A stretch of 64,000 nucleotides of DNA from Cladorhizidae sp. MBARI D1340-BT2 (Eukaryota > Porifera > Demospongiae > Poecilosclerida > Cladorhizidae): NCBI GenBank assembly GCA_028752905.1, contig JAQNBH010000139.1:1-64000 (forward strand). The letters run 5' to 3'. Under the pieces are notes generated by a model. The model was given only the letters and a program-made list of their open reading frames with translations, did no database searches and was not told where the DNA came from. The position numbers and the translations under genes were made by a program. Positions 34,881-48,149 of the stretch are shown here, in pieces (the first letter of the stretch is position 1; each line of letters opens with the position of its first letter).

Positions 34881-35237
34881 TTAAGTCGCTCTGTGGCCTA
34901 GTGTGTCTATGAGGCTTAGTTCGGCAAAGGTGTCTCTGTAGACTAGTTCATCATAGGTGTCTCCGTTGTTTAGTTCAGTATAGGTGACTATGTGGCTTAG
35001 TTCAGCATAAGTGTCTCGGTGGCTTAATTCAGCATTGGTACTGTATCTCTGTGTCTTAATTCAGCGAAGGTGTCTCAGTGGCCTAGTTAAATCGTTAATC
35101 ACAAAAAAATTAAATCGAGCACCATGAGGTGCATATGTTACAGTTGCAGGTATAGAGGTGCATGTATAGAGGTGTATGTATAGAGGTGCATGTATAGAGG
35201 TATAGTGGTATAGAGGTGCATGTATAGAGGTGCATGT
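34881..35237. repeat. 27-bp and 14-bp minisatellites, copy 2
   Basis: 27-bp block 34881-35092, with a CTGTA insertion giving GGTACTGTATCTC, followed by the 14-bp GTATAGAGGTGCAT block 35150-35237. Confidence 0.85.
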
Positions 35238-35649
35238 ACCAATGTACTACATTGTATTCATATCAAATGATATGTAATACCTGTGAGAAAGTGGCAAATT
35301 CAGGTTGCTTCATAGTTCAGGGGGTTATAGGGTTTCTTATTTCAGCTCCACTGCTCTCTCCTTTTCATGCCCACCCATGGGGGGTGATGGTAGGTTAGCA
35401 GGACATTGTATTGGGACTTGATAGACAAAGAACCTATGGATGCACATAAAAAACTCAGTATCATACCTACAGTAGCTTAGCTAACAGCTATGCGTTCCAA
35501 ATATAAAAATTATTTATAGCGTACCTTTCTTTCTCCAGCAGCTTCCAAGGCTCAGGCGAGTGTAGCAGGTCACGCCATCGAAACTTTCTGAAGAATAAAA
35601 GAACTCCGATCTTTAGCTGAACATTCGATTATACTCTTTGGTACTGGAT

Positions 35650-36090
35650 TTATGGATGTGGGACTGCCAGGAAAGACAAGCATGGTTTCCCTGAGTAGCT
35701 GGAGAAAGCAAAATTCAAGAAAAGTCAACAACAATGACAACAACAACAAAACACTGACGACACAATCAAAACACCACAAAAACAATGACAACAACAACAA
35801 AACAATGATGACACAATGACAACACCACAGCAACAATGACAACAACAATGACAACAACAAAACACTGACGACACAATGACAACACCACAGCAACAATGAC
35901 AACAACAACAAAACACTGACGACACAATGACAACACCACAACAACAATGACAACAACAACACAATGACGACACAATGACAACAACACAATAATGACAACA
36001 ACAATGATAACACAACAACAACGACAACACCACAACAACAATGACAACACAACAATAGCAACACAACAGCAATGACAACACCACAACAAT
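35650..36090. repeat. PB-C scrap plus CAA minisatellite, copy 2
   Basis: PB-C piggyBac scrap 35650-35724 followed immediately by the CAA/TGACAAC tract 35725-36090, the same length as in copies 1 and 3. Confidence 0.88.
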
Positions 36091-36126
36091 GTCCACAGAA
36101 CTAGCCGCTTGGCTTGGCAGCCCAGA

Positions 36127-36510
36127 GTGTGTGTGTGTGTGTGTGTGTCCTCTCACCCACCAGAGAGAGAGAGTGTGTGTGTGTGTGTGTGTGTCCTCTC
36201 ACCCACCAGAGAGAGTGTGTGTGTGTGTGTGTGTCCTCTCACCCACCAGAGAGAGTGTGTGTGTGTGTGTGTGTCCTCTCACCCACCAGAGAGAGTGTGT
36301 GTGTGTGTGTCCTCTCACCCACCAGAGAGAGAGAGTGTGTGTGTGTGTGTGTGTGTCCTCTCACCCACCAGAGAGAGTGTGTGTGTGTGTGTGTGTCCTC
36401 TCACCCACCAGAGAGAGAGTGTGTGTGTGTGTGTGTGTCCTCTCACCCACCAGAGAGAGAGTGTGTGTGTGTGTGTGTGTCCTCTCACCCACCAGAGAGA
36501 GTGTGTGTGC
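36127..36510. repeat. (GT)n/CCTCTCACCCACC minisatellite, copy 2
   Basis: Ten units, with GT and AG run lengths different from copy 1 and a GTGTGTGC end adjoining the kinesin donor. Confidence 0.95.
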
Positions 36511-36512
36511 AC

Positions 36513-36707
36513 CTTGCCAGAAGCCACGGCGTTGATACAGTTCCCGAGTGCCAATAACGAGTGATTTATGTTGGCTCCTTCTCCGAGGAGCGTGCCTCTA
36601 TTAGATGTCACAGTAGCACGCTCCGAGCCAGCCAGGTCTATCATAGACATCTTGTGCATCACCTCTGCATTCAGACCAGCTGTACGAGCCCTCTGCTCCA
36701 CTAACAC
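36513..36707 (-). CDS. kinesin-8-like motor exon, copy 2
   Basis: Protein identical to the copy-1 exon (65 codons). The donor reads AAG|GTGCAC instead of GTACAC. Confidence 0.72.
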
Positions 36708-36717
36708 CTAGGCAACC

Positions 36718-37508
36718 ACATGACACACCATCACATGTCACATGCAATCACATCTCACACACCATTACATGTCATACACCATCACATGTCACACACCATC
36801 ACATGTCACACACCATCACATGTCACACCATCACATGTCACACACCATCACATGTCACACCATCACATGTCACACACCATCACATGTCACACCATCACAT
36901 GTCACACGCCATCACATGTCACACACCATCACATGTCACACACCAGCACATGTCACACACCATCACATGTCACACACCATCACATGTCACACACCATCAC
37001 ATGTCACACTCCATCACATGTCACACACCACATGTCACACACCATCACATGTCACACACCATCACATGTCACACACCATCACATGTCATACGCCATCACA
37101 CGTCACACACCATCACATGTCACACACCATCACATGTCACACGCCATCACATGTCACACACCATCACGTGTCACACACCATAACGTGCCACACGCCATAA
37201 CGTATCACACACCATCACATGTCACACACCATCACATGTCACACACCATCACCTGTCACACACCATCACATGTCACACACCATCACATGTCACACACCAT
37301 CACATGTAACACACCATCACATGTCACACACCATCACATGTCACACACCATCACATGTCACACGCCATCACATGTCACACACTATCATGTGTCACACACC
37401 ATAACGTATCACACACCATCACATGTCACACACCATCACATGACACACACCATCACATGTCACACACCATCACATGTCACACACCATCACATGTCACACC
37501 AGATCATG
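36718..37508. repeat. 17-bp ACATGTCACACACCATC minisatellite, copy 2
   Basis: Same length and variant order as copy 1, meaning the whole tract was copied as part of the unit rather than re-expanded. Confidence 0.96.
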
Positions 37509-37583
37509 TCAGACAGGTGGTTGTGGGTGGCATGGTGTCAAGAGTGAGCTCTGATGTGTGAAGGTGCTAATGACTGACTAGAC

Positions 37584-37678
37584 ATGTCTTCTCCCTGTGT
37601 GCTGTATCCTATTCCCATTCCCCCTCGCCAGCATGGCAAGGATCTCCTCCACATCATTGGGGGTGTGGTAGCTCAGAC
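37584..37678 (-). CDS. upstream kinesin motor exon (partial), copy 2
   Basis: Same sequence as the copy-1 exon at 28488-28582, with the same damaged switch I region beyond it. The unit tail 37679-38374 holds nothing recognised. Confidence 0.55.
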
Positions 37679-38528
37679 CTGAGCTCATGTGCATGTACAT
37701 ATATAGTGTGTGAAAGGAGGGTGCTGCTGGTGTTCTCCCCACTCATGTGCATGTATATATAGTGTGTGTTAAAGAAATAAAGGATAACAGGACTCTATCC
37801 AACTAGACCACGGCCACGGCCAGTTAGATGGCGCCAATCATTGCACTGATTTCCAAAGCAGTACAATATTGGTGAACATGATAAACATGAAGGGTCGTTT
37901 AACATGGGGGTGTGGTCTACGTGGGCACGATCTTCTTTCCTTTCTTTCTTTAACAGGCCAATCCAATATTTTAAAATAAAAACGTTTTTGGTTTCTTATT
38001 TCTTTGTTTTATTTCTGTATGTTCTAGTTGAGCAGAGGAGGACTACGCCTAGTCAGAGCTTCAGGGGTCTCCAGGGCTTTTAATTCTAACTTGATTATTG
38101 CTGTTGAACAAACATTACACTTATCAGCACATGCCATGTCTCGTTGCTATTGCTGATTGTACACAATGTAGGATCAGCTACAGCCTCCTTCCTACGTTTA
38201 TGATTATATTTGAAGCCACATGCTCTATGCCTAGCTCTATGTATTTGATTGGTCAGAATGAACAGACAGAGCTGGGCATATAACAATTAGTTAGTCCTGA
38301 TTGTTCACTTCTGATGTTTGTGTTGCTGGTGTTTGGAGAATAATAAGACTTCACTAACTCTGGTGGCAGCATATATCTCTGGGATTCTCAGGCAAGATAG
38401 CTGGGTGGGCATTGTGAGGTTGAGTTAGGTCTAAGATAGTGTGTGGTACTAGAAGAGTCTAACAATATATATATATTTGTCTTGTTAATAAATGCCTTTT
38501 TTTCTTTTCTTACACGTGTAACTGACAG

Positions 38529-38710
38529 AGGCTTCTGTTAGTAAGGCTATTGGAGAAGTGGAAGCAGAAGCATCTGTCAAGGCTACAGCTAAGAAATACC
38601 ATCTATCAGTCTCCATGCTCTGCAAACGATGTCTAGTTGAAAAGGGGGGAGTAGTTTTGGGCAAAAGAGGCGGTACATTTCAATGCCTAATGAAAAAGGT
38701 CATTGAATAG
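38529..38710 (+). pseudogene. HTH-like coding relic, copy 3
   Basis: Same frame and stop as copies 1 and 2. Confidence 0.4.
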
Positions 38711-39056
38711 CCCAGGGCTTCCTCTAGCCACTGGTACCAATTTCAATCTTTAGCACTTAGCAATCTGGAGTTATTTAGGCTGAGGTTTTTGACATTCGTG
38801 TTTTTGAGGTCACTCCACTTTAGGGTCTAGTAACTTGCCCATAGTTATACCTACAGTGTATGAAACATATTTTAGTATCAAAAGAGAGCACACAGAGAGA
38901 CCTATCTTTTGATCTATATATGAAGTCCATACCATGAAGTTTGCAGAATCTACGGAGCTCTAAAGTTGTAACCATAAGTAAAATAAAAAAATGCAACTGT
39001 TTCCCCACAGAGGTGTCTCTATTGACTAGTTCAGTACAAGTGTCTCGGGTTCTTAA

Positions 39057-42000
39057 CCGATTAAGCGCCATAAGCGCCATATGGCGCAAAGGGAAATCGG
39101 ACTCGCGAAAAAAATTATATAAAAATATATATTTGAACTAAGTGCCAAATTCTTGTTGCTGCACATGCCCAAAAGAATGCTGAATCATTCTAAAAACGTC
39201 ATTTACACGTGCTGCTATATGTGCCGGCCGCGCCCCGCTTTTTGCTCATAACTTCGGTTTTCAAGATGGCGAGGATGCTTTGTTTTGTACGAAGTAACTT
39301 TTCTTCTTTTTGACGATGACACTAGCGGCTCTGGCTCGGATTCTGGTGGGAAAGAAGGCCAGAGATATATGCCTACCATGGTTGTGCCATGGATCCCCTG
39401 GCTCTAAGTCAAAATGCTCGGGTGGAAGGATTTCTCGATGGTATGTTTGTTTCTACCTTAGCGCTTGGTTGCCATTGTATTCCACAATCTTCTGAGATAA
39501 TTCGCTAACCAAACTGTAGCCTATTCTTGTGTTTTTTGAGGATATAAATATTTCTAACGTAGCAGTTGAAGAAGATTAGTTATAGCCATAAATGTAGGTT
39601 GAGCTTTTTTTATTACTTATCAAATTTGAATTTGAATTTTCAAAAAAAACGTTCGTATAAGGTTTATGTTATCAACTTTTCTTTCTTGGCAGTCCGTTGG
39701 AGATGAAGGTGATCCATTGTTACCATCTACTTGTGGGAGCTCTGGACTTAGTGTAGGTTGGTACAAAGGAAATTTTGTAGAGTTACTATTATATATTTCC
39801 TTTCAGCCTCTAAAGAAGAGAGTGACCATTTGAACACTCCTTCCTTACCATCTACTGACCCTCCATCCTTATTACCATCTACTGACCCTCCATCCTTATT
39901 ACCATCTACTGACCCTCCATCCTTACCATCTACTGACCCTCCATCCTTACTATCTACTGACCCTCCGTCCTTACAATCTGCTACAGGGGACTCTTCTGGA
40001 ATAAGTAAGTTATCAAAATTGATATTTGAATATTTGTTTGTATACATATTTATGTGTTACAGAGAATGTGAGGTGTGGTGCTATAGTAGAGGTTCATGTA
40101 GTACTACTAGTCCACCACCACAAGGTACTGGTAATAGGCAGGCCCAGTCCCGAGTTTGTAGTAGTAAGGCTAGCTCATCTAGCACTAGTTATCAGATAAT
40201 ACCAGTCGAAGGTCTGCTGGAGAAAAAAAGAGACAATTCTGGCCCAAACTCAGCTTTGCTCGGTGTAACAAGTTCGTTACTAGGTGCTTTTTATCTTTTT
40301 TTAAAACTATTGACATGTGGGACCTCCATGTGAGAGAGACTAATATGTATGTTTCTAGGGTGGGGCTCCCCCATAATTGGCATGATACATGTGAAGAAGA
40401 AATGGAGGCTTTTGTAGAACTTTTGATTGTTATGGGCATTTCAAAACTTCCCCATATAGACATGTACTGGTCCTGTGAATATCCTGATTTGTCATGTCGT
40501 TTGGTGAGTAGAGTAATGCCCCTTTGGAGGTTTAGGCAGTTGATGCGGCTACATGCATGTCAACTCCATTGCTAGCTCACAGGTAACATCTGGTAATCCC
40601 AATTATGATAGGCTGTATAAGCTTTGAAAGCGAGTATTGTTTGCATCAGGAGCTTAGCATTGATGAAGCCATGATTCCCTATCAAGGGAGGCTTGGCTTC
40701 AAGCAATATATGAAGGATGAGCCTACGAAATGGGGCATAAAAGTATTTGTGCTTTTGGATGCAAGGAATGGTTATATTTATCGATTACAAATTTATACTG
40801 GGAAGAATGTGGAAACAGGAGATAGTACAGGTTTGTGTAGTCGGGTAGTGTTAGATTTGTTGGAGGGATTTGAGCACAAGAACTTTCAGGTATACATGGA
40901 TAACTTTTATACAAGTCCTAATTTATTTCACACAATGACTATTAGAGGGGTTGGTGCATGTGGCACAGCTAGGCCTAATAGGAAAAACTTTCCTAAGGAG
41001 TTACTTACAAAGTGGAAGAATAGAGGAAAATATGATTACAGATCAAATAGTTCACTCCTGGCTTTAGTGGGTAGACAAGGGTGTGATTGACATGATGACT
41101 AATATGCATGCAGCTTTGTGGCAAGGACAACAACCAACTGTGAAACATCATCAGCTTGATGGTTCTCGACTGAATGTGTCTTGCCCCCCTCCCTGTTTAC
41201 CTGATTATCAATCATTCATGAGGGGTGTCTACCAAATATGCAAACACCCCCTTCCACCATCTCTTTGATTTTCTACCGAAATTGTAGTAGCCCATTCTTT
41301 GGTCTGCTCTGGTAGAAGTTTTTTTTTTGAACGCCTTTATTGAATGCCTTTATCTGTTTTCTTTTTCAAACACTTCTCTACATAAGAGGCAGGATAGTTA
41401 TTTAGATCTTCGGATTAGCTTAGTAAAAACATTGATTGGTTCCTATTCTTCTCGCTGGCGTATAGGCCTTGTATGTTTCCTACATCCCAGCTAGAACGTC
41501 TCAATTTGCAACTAGGTCATTTCCCCCTTCTACTTCTGTTTGGTGTGCATAAAAATGGTTCGAGGCATGAAAGCCTAAATGAGTGTGGTTACTGTAGGTT
41601 CATTTGTGCATTGGATCTGACCGTATCATACCTTGGTGGAATATTAGTGTTGCATGTATTCTCTTTGTTCTCGTGACCATGAAATATAAGTTGTGTATGG
41701 TGTATGTCCGTGCCTCTTGGTAAAAAGTGTGGATACTTGTGTCTAATAATGCATTTTTCTCTATTGTTGTGTCTTTGTGTTCTAGATGCCTGGGAAGTGT
41801 TGATAGAGCCTGGTCTTGCCCTTCTACACACACACACACAACATGTATTACAATGCTACTCTCTCACTCTCCTTCATTCTTCATCAAATTACCCACCCAC
41901 ATTCTACCCACACACACATACTTTTTCTATTCAAATATTCGATTCATATATTGTCTGTTCAAAATGTTTTGTCTTAGGAAGTTTTAGGATTGTTATTGTC

Positions 42001-42256
42001 TTGATTCTGTGTCAAATTATATGAATATGCCCAAATATATGGTATATAAATGTTGGTTCAATTTTGAAAAGCTTGCCAAATGCTGGATATTTGGTCCTTG
42101 GGTTTCATTAAAAAATCAGGATGTACAGCAATCACTGGGCTTCCATATGAACGAGGTTTCCTGTGCTGACGTCCTATAAGAAGCTCGAGGGGAAAATTAG
42201 TAATTAAATCGTTAATTATTTTACCGCGGGTACTAGGAAAGTCGGCGCTTAATCGG
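39057..42256 (+). mobile_element. piggyBac element PB-A, copy 3
   Basis: 3200 bp, TTAA at 39053-39056 and 42257-42260, intact 13-bp terminal repeats. Confidence 0.96.
39310..41689 (+). pseudogene. PB-A transposase (decayed), copy 3
   Basis: Same lesions as copy 1. Private changes include CCATGGATCC for CCCTGGATCC near the N-terminus and GACATGTGG for GACGTGTGG before the DDE domain. Confidence 0.9.
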
Positions 42257-42319
42257 TTAATTCAGCTTAAGTCGCTCTGTGGCCTAGTACATCATATATG
42301 TGTCTATGAGGCTTAGTTC

Positions 42320-43544
42320 ACTTTCCCCAAGGGGCAGTGAAAATTATGACAGGCTGGGGAAAATCCAACCTCTTGTCAGCCATTTTCAACACAATTTTTC
42401 ATCAATAAAGTCCGAACTGTGAGATTGCAATCGATGAGGCTATGATCAACTTTCAAGGTCATTCATCACTGAAGCAATACATGCCATTGAAACCCATCAA
42501 AAGAGGAATCAAGGTGTGGGTTCGGGATGATAGCCGAAACGGTTTTTTCACACAGTTAGAGATTTACACGGGTAAAAAGAAAGGTGCAGTTGAACACCAC
42601 TTGGGGGCAAGAGTGGTCAAGGAACTAACTGAGGACCTACAGGGCAAGTGGCACATGCACGTGTACTTTGACAGCTTTTTTTACCTCGCATAGTCTGTTG
42701 GTTGATTTGGAGAGGAGAGGGAGTTATGGATGTGGGACAGCCAGGAAAGACAGGCGTGGTTTACCCGAGGAGCTGGAGAAAGGCAAATTCAAGAAAAGGT
42801 AAAATGTGCACTAGATTAACACAAGTTAGTGTTATGCCACAAACATTTTGGTGTTGTATATCAGTTCATGCATGTTATTTACCACAACTATGAGATACTC
42901 ATTATATGAACTTCTAAACATTTTTAGGGGCCAGTCACTAACCACGCAATGTGGAAAAGTGTGTGCAAATGCATGGCAGGACCAAAAAATCTGAAAGTCA
43001 TGATTATGTACACCAACAGCGACCCCAAGAGCGTCACCTCAGTCATTCGGCATACAAACAATGGCAGCAGAGAGGAAATAAGCTGCCCCTTAGCTATCCA
43101 GTCCTACAATAAATACATGGGAGGAGGGGATCAGATCATAGGATATTATAGGTGCAGGGTGAAAACCTACAAAGACATATTTAACTTTCTGATCGATGTG
43201 GCCATAACAAACGCCTTCATTCTACCCAAAGATGGTCAGGAAGCGGAAGTGAACTTACGATCAAGAAGTTCAGGATTCAGTTAGCCAAGGAGATAATTGG
43301 AAGTTATTGTAGCCGACGCAGAGCTGGGTGTGGCTCCATTATCAAGAGTCTTCCTTTCCTCCACTTCCCAATAAAGAACCCTGTAACCTCTGGGAAGCGC
43401 AGTCGAGGACGTTGCACTTACTGCTACCAGCAACAAAAGAGATCGGACAGCCAGTGGTACTGAGAGGATTGTGGCATATGGCTATGCCACACTGGAATTG
43501 CGAGCACCGACTGCTACCTATTGTGGCACAAAAACAAATTATAG
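42320..43544 (+). pseudogene. PB-B transposase, 5'-truncated, copy 3
   Basis: Protein-level match to copy 2 throughout, including GGGDQIIGYY and the shared frameshifts. Confidence 0.88.
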
Positions 43545-43976
43545 TCATGTTATTGGAATATAACCTTCTCTCTCCATATGTACCAATGTACTACATTGTA
43601 TTCATATAAAATGATATTTTTTGGCGTGTAATCAAATACAGCACGTTGCCATTCATCAGCCACTTTAGTTATTGCAATTTGGTTTCACTCGAATCACAAC
43701 TGTTAGCTTTGACAAGCTACAAACCAATTTACAGCTTTTGATTTTTTTTAATTAGTTGTGGGTGTCTGCCAAACAGAGGAGGGTCCTGCCTTGGATGTTT
43801 TAACATGCATCTTCTGACAAAACATGCCTCTAGAGATATTTTATATATCATTGGAAAGCACATAGAACAAGCAACAATTTGAGCATAAAATTATCCACAC
43901 AAAACAATTATAAAAAAAGTTATTGGCAGTCAAAAGTCAACAACGTTTTTAGCCAGTCTTCAGATAGAGCCCCTCC

Positions 43977-44327
43977 TTAAGTCGCTCTGTGGCCTAGTGT
44001 GTCTATGAGGCTTAGTTCGGCAAAGGTGTCTCTGTAGACTAGTTCATCATAGGTGTCTCCGTTGTTTAGTTCAGTATAGGTGACTATGTGGCTTAGTTCA
44101 GCATAAGTGTCTCGGTGGCTTAATTCAGCATTGGTATCTCTGTGTCTTAATTCAGCGAAGGTGTCTCAGTGGCCTAGTTAAATCGTTAATCACCAAAAAA
44201 TTAAATCGAGCACCATGAGGTGCATATGTTACAGTTGCAGGTATAGAGGTGCATGTATAGAGGTGTATGTATAGAGGTGCATGTATAGAGGTATAGTGGT
44301 ATAGAGGTGCATGTATAGAGGTGCATG
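43977..44327. repeat. 27-bp and 14-bp minisatellites, copy 3
   Basis: 27-bp block 43977-44182 without the copy-2 CTGTA insertion, then the 14-bp block 44241-44327. Confidence 0.85.
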
Positions 44328-44740
44328 TACCAATGTACTACATTGTATTCATATCAAATGATATGTAATACCTGTGAGAAAGTGGCAAATTCAGGTTGCT
44401 TCATAGTTCAGGGGGTTATAGGGTTTCTTATTTCAGCTCCACTGCTCTCTCCTTTTCATGCCCACCCATGGGGGGTGATGGTAGGTTAGCAGGACATTGT
44501 ATTGGGACTTGATAGACAAAGAACCTATGGATGCACATAAAAAACTCAGTATCATACCTACAGTAGCTTAGCTAACAGCTATGCGTTCCAAATATAAAAA
44601 TTATTTATAGCGTACCTTTCTTTCTCCAGCAGCTTCCAAGGCTCAGGCGAGTGTAGCAGGTCACGCCATCGAAAGTTTCTGAAGAATAAAAGAACTCCGA
44701 TCTTTAGCTGAACATTCGATTATACTCTTTGGTACTGGAT

Positions 44741-45181
44741 TTATGGATGTGGGACTGCCAGGAAAGACAAGCATGGTTTCCCTGAGTAGCTGGAGAAAGC
44801 AAAATTCAAGAAAAGTCAACAACAATGACAACAACAACAAAACACTGACGACACAATCAAAACACCACAAAAACAATGACAACAACAACAAAACAATGAT
44901 GACACAATGACAACACCACAGCAACAATGACAACAACAATGACAACAACAAAACACTGACGACACAATGACAACACCACAGCAACAATGACAACAACAAC
45001 AAAACACTGACGACACAATGACAACACCACAACAACAATGACAACAACAACACAATGACGACACAATGACAACAACACAATAATGACAACAACAATGATA
45101 ACACAACAACAACGACAACACCACAACAACAATGACAACACAACAATAGCAACACAACAGCAATGACAACACCACAACAAT
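44741..45181. repeat. PB-C scrap plus CAA minisatellite, copy 3
   Basis: PB-C 44741-44815, CAA/TGACAAC tract 44816-45181, as in copies 1 and 2. Confidence 0.88.
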
Positions 45182-45217
45182 GTCCACAGAACTAGCCGCT
45201 TGGCTTGGCAGCCCAGA

Positions 45218-45603
45218 GTGTGTGTGTGTGTGTGTGTGTCCTCTCACCCACCAGAGAGAGAGAGTGTGTGTGTGTGTGTGTGTGTCCTCTCACCCACCAG
45301 AGAGAGTGTGTGTGTGTGTGTGTGTCCTCTCACCCACCAGAGAGAGTGTGTGTGTGTGTGTGTGTCCTCTCACCCACCAGAGAGAGTGTGTGTGTGTGTG
45401 TGTCCTCTCACCCACCAGAGAGAGAGAGTGTGTGTGTGTGTGTGTGTGTCCTCTCACCCACCAGAGAGAGAGTGTGTGTGTGTGTGTGTCCTCTCACCCA
45501 CCAGAGAGAGAGTGTGTGTGTGTGTGTGTGTCCTCTCACCCACCAGAGAGAGAGTGTGTGTGTGTGTGTGTGTCCTCTCACCCACCAGAGAGAGTGTGTG
45601 TGT
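45218..45603. repeat. (GT)n/CCTCTCACCCACC minisatellite, copy 3
   Basis: Ten units with private GT run lengths; it ends GTGTAC at the kinesin donor. Confidence 0.95.
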
Positions 45604-45605
45604 AC

Positions 45606-45800
45606 CTTGCCAGAAGCCACGGCGTTGATACAGTTCCCGAGTGCCAATAACGAGTGATTTATGTTGGCTCCTTCTCCGAGGAGCGTGCCTCTATTAGATG
45701 TCACAGTAGCATGCTCCGAGCCAGCCAGGTCTATCATAGACATCTTGTGCATCACCTCTGCATTCAGACCAGCTGTACGAGCCCTCTGCTCCACTAACAC
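45606..45800 (-). CDS. kinesin-8-like motor exon, copy 3 (switch II R to H)
   Basis: 65 codons, open. A CG-to-TG-type transition changes DLAGSER to DLAGSEH, next to the conserved switch II motif. Donor GTACAC. Confidence 0.7.
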
Positions 45801-45810
45801 CTAGGCAACC

Positions 45811-46601
45811 ACATGACACACCATCACATGTCACATGCAATCACATCTCACACACCATTACATGTCATACACCATCACATGTCACACACCATCACATGTC
45901 ACACACCATCACATGTCACACCATCACATGTCACACACCATCACATGTCACACCATCACATGTCACACACCATCACATGTCACACCATCACATGTCACAC
46001 GCCATCACATGTCACACACCATCACATGTCACACACCAGCACATGTCACACACCATCACATGTCACACACCATCACATGTCACACACCATCACATGTCAC
46101 ACTCCATCACATGTCACACACCACATGTCACACACCATCACATGTCACACACCATCACATGTCACACACCATCACATGTCATACGCCATCACACGTCACA
46201 CACCATCACATGTCACACACCATCACATGTCACACGCCATCACATGTCACACACCATCACGTGTCACACACCATAACGTGCCACACGCCATAACGTATCA
46301 CACACCATCACATGTCACACACCATCACATGTCACACACCATCACCTGTCACACACCATCACATGTCACACACCATCACATGTCACACACCATCACATGT
46401 AACACACCATCACATGTCACACACCATCACATGTCACACACCATCACATGTCACACGCCATCACATGTCACACACTATCATGTGTCACACACCATAACGT
46501 ATCACACACCATCACATGTCACACACCATCACATGACACACACCATCACATGTCACACACCATCACATGTCACACACCATCACATGTCACACCAGATCAT
46601 G
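45811..46601. repeat. 17-bp ACATGTCACACACCATC minisatellite, copy 3
   Basis: Same length and variant order as in copies 1 and 2. Confidence 0.96.
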
Positions 46602-46676
46602 TCAGACAGGTGGTTGTGGGTGGCATGGTGTCAAGAGTGAGCTCTGATGTGTGAAGGTGCTAATGACTGACTAGAC

Positions 46677-46771
46677 ATGTCTTCTCCCTGTGTGCTGTAT
46701 CCTATTCCCATTCCCCCTCGCCAGCATGGCAAGGATCTCCTCCACATCATTGGGGGTGTGGTAGCTCAGAC
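46677..46771 (-). CDS. upstream kinesin motor exon (partial), copy 3
   Basis: Same as copy 1. The unit tail 46772-47467 holds nothing recognised. Confidence 0.55.
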
Positions 46772-47621
46772 CTGAGCTCATGTGCATGTACATATATAGT
46801 GTGTGAAAGGAGGGTGCTGCTGGTGTTCTCCCCACTCATGTGCATGTATATATAGTGTGTGTTAAAGAAATAAAGGATAACAGGACTCTATCCAACTAGA
46901 CCACGGCCACGGCCAGTTAGATGGCGCCAATCATTGCACTGATTTCCAAAGCAGTACAATATTGGTGAACATGATAAACATGAAGGGTCGTTTAACATGG
47001 GGGTGTGGTCTACGTGGGCACGATCTTCTTTCCTTTCTTTCTTTAACAGGCCAATCCAATATTTTAAAATAAAAACGTTTTTGGTTTCTTATTTCTTTGT
47101 TTTATTTCTGTATGTTCTAGTTGAGCAGAGGAGGACTACGCCTAGTCAGAGCTTCAGGGGTCTCCAGGGCTTTTAATTCTAACTTGATTATTGCTGTTGA
47201 ACAAACATTACACTTATCAGCACATGCCATGTCTCGTTGCTATTGCTGATTGTACACAATGTAGGATCAGCTACAGCCTCCTTCCTACGTTTATGATTAT
47301 ATTTGAAGCCACATGCTCTATGCCTAGCTCTATGTATTTGATTGGTCAGAATGAACAGACAGAGCTGGGCATATAACAATTAGTTAGTCCTGATTGTTCA
47401 CTTCTGATGTTTGTGTTGCTGGTGTTTGGAGAATAATAAGACTTCACTAACTCTGGTGGCAGCATATATCTCTGGGATTCTCAGGCAAGATAGCTGGGTG
47501 GGCATTGTGAGGTTGAGTTAGGTCTAAGATAGTGTGTGGTACTAGAAGAGTCTAACAATATATATATATTTGTCTTGTTAATAAATGCCTTTTTTTCTTT
47601 TCTTACACGTGTAACTGACAG

Positions 47622-47803
47622 AGGCTTCTGTTAGTAAGGCTATTGGAGAAGTGGAAGCAGAAGCATCTGTCAAGGCTACAGCTAAGAAATACCATCTATC
47701 AGTCTCCATGCTCTGCAAACGATGTCTAGTTGAAAAGGGGGGAGTAGTTTTGGGCAAAAGAGGCGGTACATTTCAATGCCTAATGAAAAAGGTCATTGAA
47801 TAG
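47622..47803 (+). pseudogene. HTH-like coding relic, copy 4
   Basis: Same frame and stop as copies 1-3. Confidence 0.4.
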
Positions 47804-48149
47804 CCCAGGGCTTCCTCTAGCCACTGGTACCAATTTCAATCTTTAGCACTTAGCAATCTGGAGTTATTTAGGCTGAGGTTTTTGACATTCGTGTTTTTGA
47901 GGTCACTCCACTTTAGGGTCTAGTAACTTGCCCATAGTTATACCTACAGTGTATGAAACATATTTTAGTATCAAAAGAGAGCACACAGAGAGACCTATCT
48001 TTTGATCTATATATGAAGTCCATACCATGAAGTTTGCAGAATCTACGGAGCTCTAAAGTTGTAACCATAAGTAAAAAAAAAAAATGCAACTGTTTCCCCA
48101 CAGAGGTGTCTCTATTGACTAGTTCAGTACAAGTGTCTCGGGTTCTTAA

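Larger units (their letters stand above)
29279..38374. repeat. composite unit, copy 2
   Basis: 9096 bp, nearly identical to copies 3 and 4. Derived states shared with them include GGTCTAGTAACTTGCC, GAGATAATTCGC within PB-A and CATCATATATGTG after PB-A. Confidence 0.95.
38375..47467. repeat. composite unit, copy 3
   Basis: 9093 bp, nearly identical to copy 2. Confidence 0.95.
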